From: Nocardioides sp. URHA0032
GTDB lineage: Bacteria > Actinomycetota > Actinomycetes > Propionibacteriales > Nocardioidaceae
Length of the DNA: 64,000 nt
Assembly (NCBI RefSeq): GCF_000620645.1
Contig: NZ_KK211159.1
Coordinates: forward strand, 579,467-643,466
Direction: 5' to 3'
Below the pieces are notes generated by a model. It was not told where the DNA came from and made no database searches. It was given only the letters and a program-made list of their open reading frames with translations. This document shows positions 63,285 through 64,000 of this stretch, piece by piece; position 1 is the first letter of the stretch; the number at the start of each line of letters is the position of its first letter. Made by a program: the position numbers and the translations under genes.

Positions 63285-64000
63285 CTACGGCTCGATCAGC
63301 ACCTTGATCGCGCGACGCTCGTCCATCGCGCGGTAGCCGTCGGCGACCTCCTCGAGGGGCAACGTCAGGTCGAACACCAGGCCCGGCTCGATGCGTCCGT
63401 CGAGCACCATCGCGAGCAGCTCGGGCATGTACTTGCGCGTCGGTGCCATGCCGCCCGCGAGGCCGATGTTGTCCACGAACATCCGCCGCACCGGCAGCTG
63501 CACGCCGTGCGGTGCGCCGACGAAGCCGACCCTCGAGCCGGGGCGGGCGATCTCGTACGCCGTCTTCATCGAGTCGTCGGTGCCGACGCACTCGAGCACG
63601 GCGTCGGCGCCGACTCCCCCCGTGATCTCCTTGATCGCCTCGACGCCCGCGTCGCCCCGCTCGGCCACGATGTGGGTGGCGCCGAACTTCCGGGCGACCT
63701 GCTGGCGCGGCTCGTGCCGCGACATGGCGACGATCGTCTCCGCGCCGAGCTCCCTCGCGGCCAGCACCCCGCACAGGCCGACCGCACCGTCACCGACCAC
63801 GACCGCCGTACCCCCGGGGCGCACGCCGGCGGACACCGCCGCGTGCCACCCGGTCGGCATCACGTCGGAGATGGTGAGCACCGACGCCAGCAGGTCCTTG
63901 TCGGGCACGCCGTCGGTCTTCACGAGGCTGCCGTCGGCCTGGGTGACCCGGGCGTACTCGGCCTGGCCGCTCGACGTGAAGCCGAGGTTGTCGCAGGAGT
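63285..64000 (-). CDS. Zinc-type alcohol dehydrogenase-like protein (partial, C-terminal)
   Basis: About 238 residues of an MDR-superfamily enzyme; the N-terminal catalytic zinc domain runs off the right edge. The nucleotide-binding core reads AVVVGDGAVGLCGVLAARELGAETIVAMSRH, then GATHIVAERGDAGVEAIKEITGGVGADAVLECVGTDDSMKTAYEIARPGSRVGFVGAPHG, and EVADGYRAMDERRAIKVLIEP ends the chain. It probably oxidises an alcohol or reduces an aldehyde with NAD(P). The downstream edge shows no unusual signal. Confidence 0.85.
   Translation of the reverse strand, partial: SCDNLGFTSSGQAEYARVTQADGSLVKTDGVPDKDLLASVLTISDVMPTGWHAAVSAGVRPGGTAVVVGDGAVGLCGVLAARELGAETIVAMSRHEPRQQVARKFGATHIVAERGDAGVEAIKEITGGVGADAVLECVGTDDSMKTAYEIARPGSRVGFVGAPHGVQLPVRRMFVDNIGLAGGMAPTRKYMPELLAMVLDGRIEPGLVFDLTLPLEEVADGYRAMDERRAIKVLIEP

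Overview
The window is chromosomal DNA of a high-GC actinobacterium. GTG and TTG starts are common, a TANNNT -10 box often lies 6-8 bases before the start codon (leaderless mRNAs), genes are tightly packed, and an F420/LLM-type oxidoreductase is present. Protein content and gene order (mycobacterial-type steroid genes, and a pgsA/DUF881/sbp/gcvH/garA/ftsR/merR/gcvP block laid out as in Mycobacterium tuberculosis) suggest Nocardioidaceae, probably Nocardioides or a close relative; the genus is an inference. I saw no rRNA, tRNA, CRISPR array or intact IS element.

Layout. 1-8.8 kb: lipid/steroid-type acyl-CoA metabolism. It holds a FadD8-like ligase, a divergent EchA19/FadD19 pair, a nitronate-monooxygenase-family flavoprotein, a beta-hydroxyacid dehydrogenase and a dihydrodipicolinate-reductase-like enzyme, with three KstR-like palindromic operators. 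8.8-11.5 kb: a DUF1501/DUF1800 pair. 11.5-24.2 kb: two CNNM/CBS membrane proteins behind a foldable leader, then the conserved block from CDP-alcohol phosphatidyltransferase to gcvP with its glycine riboswitch, and a serine hydrolase. 24.2-33.3 kb: TldD/TldE, a sulfotransferase, the SbcCD nuclease and FdhD. 33.3-49.3 kb: aminopeptidase N, a SpoIVB-type S55 protein, a class V aminotransferase, secreted proteins, OsmC, an SDR, cyclophilin, D-threonine-aldolase-like and aldo/keto reductase enzymes, an M50B membrane protein, an LLM oxidoreductase and signal peptidase I. 49.4-54.4 kb: a CopC-domain protein coupled to a large secreted zinc metalloprotease, then an SRPBCC-ArsR-SRPBCC operon with a paired operator. 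54.4-55.4 kb: a probable chromosome-dimer-resolution (dif) site next to a small membrane-protein gene and a 5'-truncated HUH replication-initiator gene. 55.4-64 kb: a RibD-like reductase, an AraC/VOC/DUF1059/UvrA-like operon, a small CxxC protein behind a three-way-junction leader, a PhoD phosphatase and a partial zinc-type alcohol dehydrogenase.

How it fits together. The steroid-type genes appear to share one repressor. GarA, FtsR and the second MerR protein probably share one operator type, and they sit between glycine-cleavage genes and cell-envelope genes. The dif site, if correct, places this window in the replication terminus, and the neighbouring Rep remnant suggests that an Xer-using replicon once integrated there. 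Two families of intergenic palindromes (7.5 kb; 32.4 and 41.2 kb) are not explained by the annotated genes.
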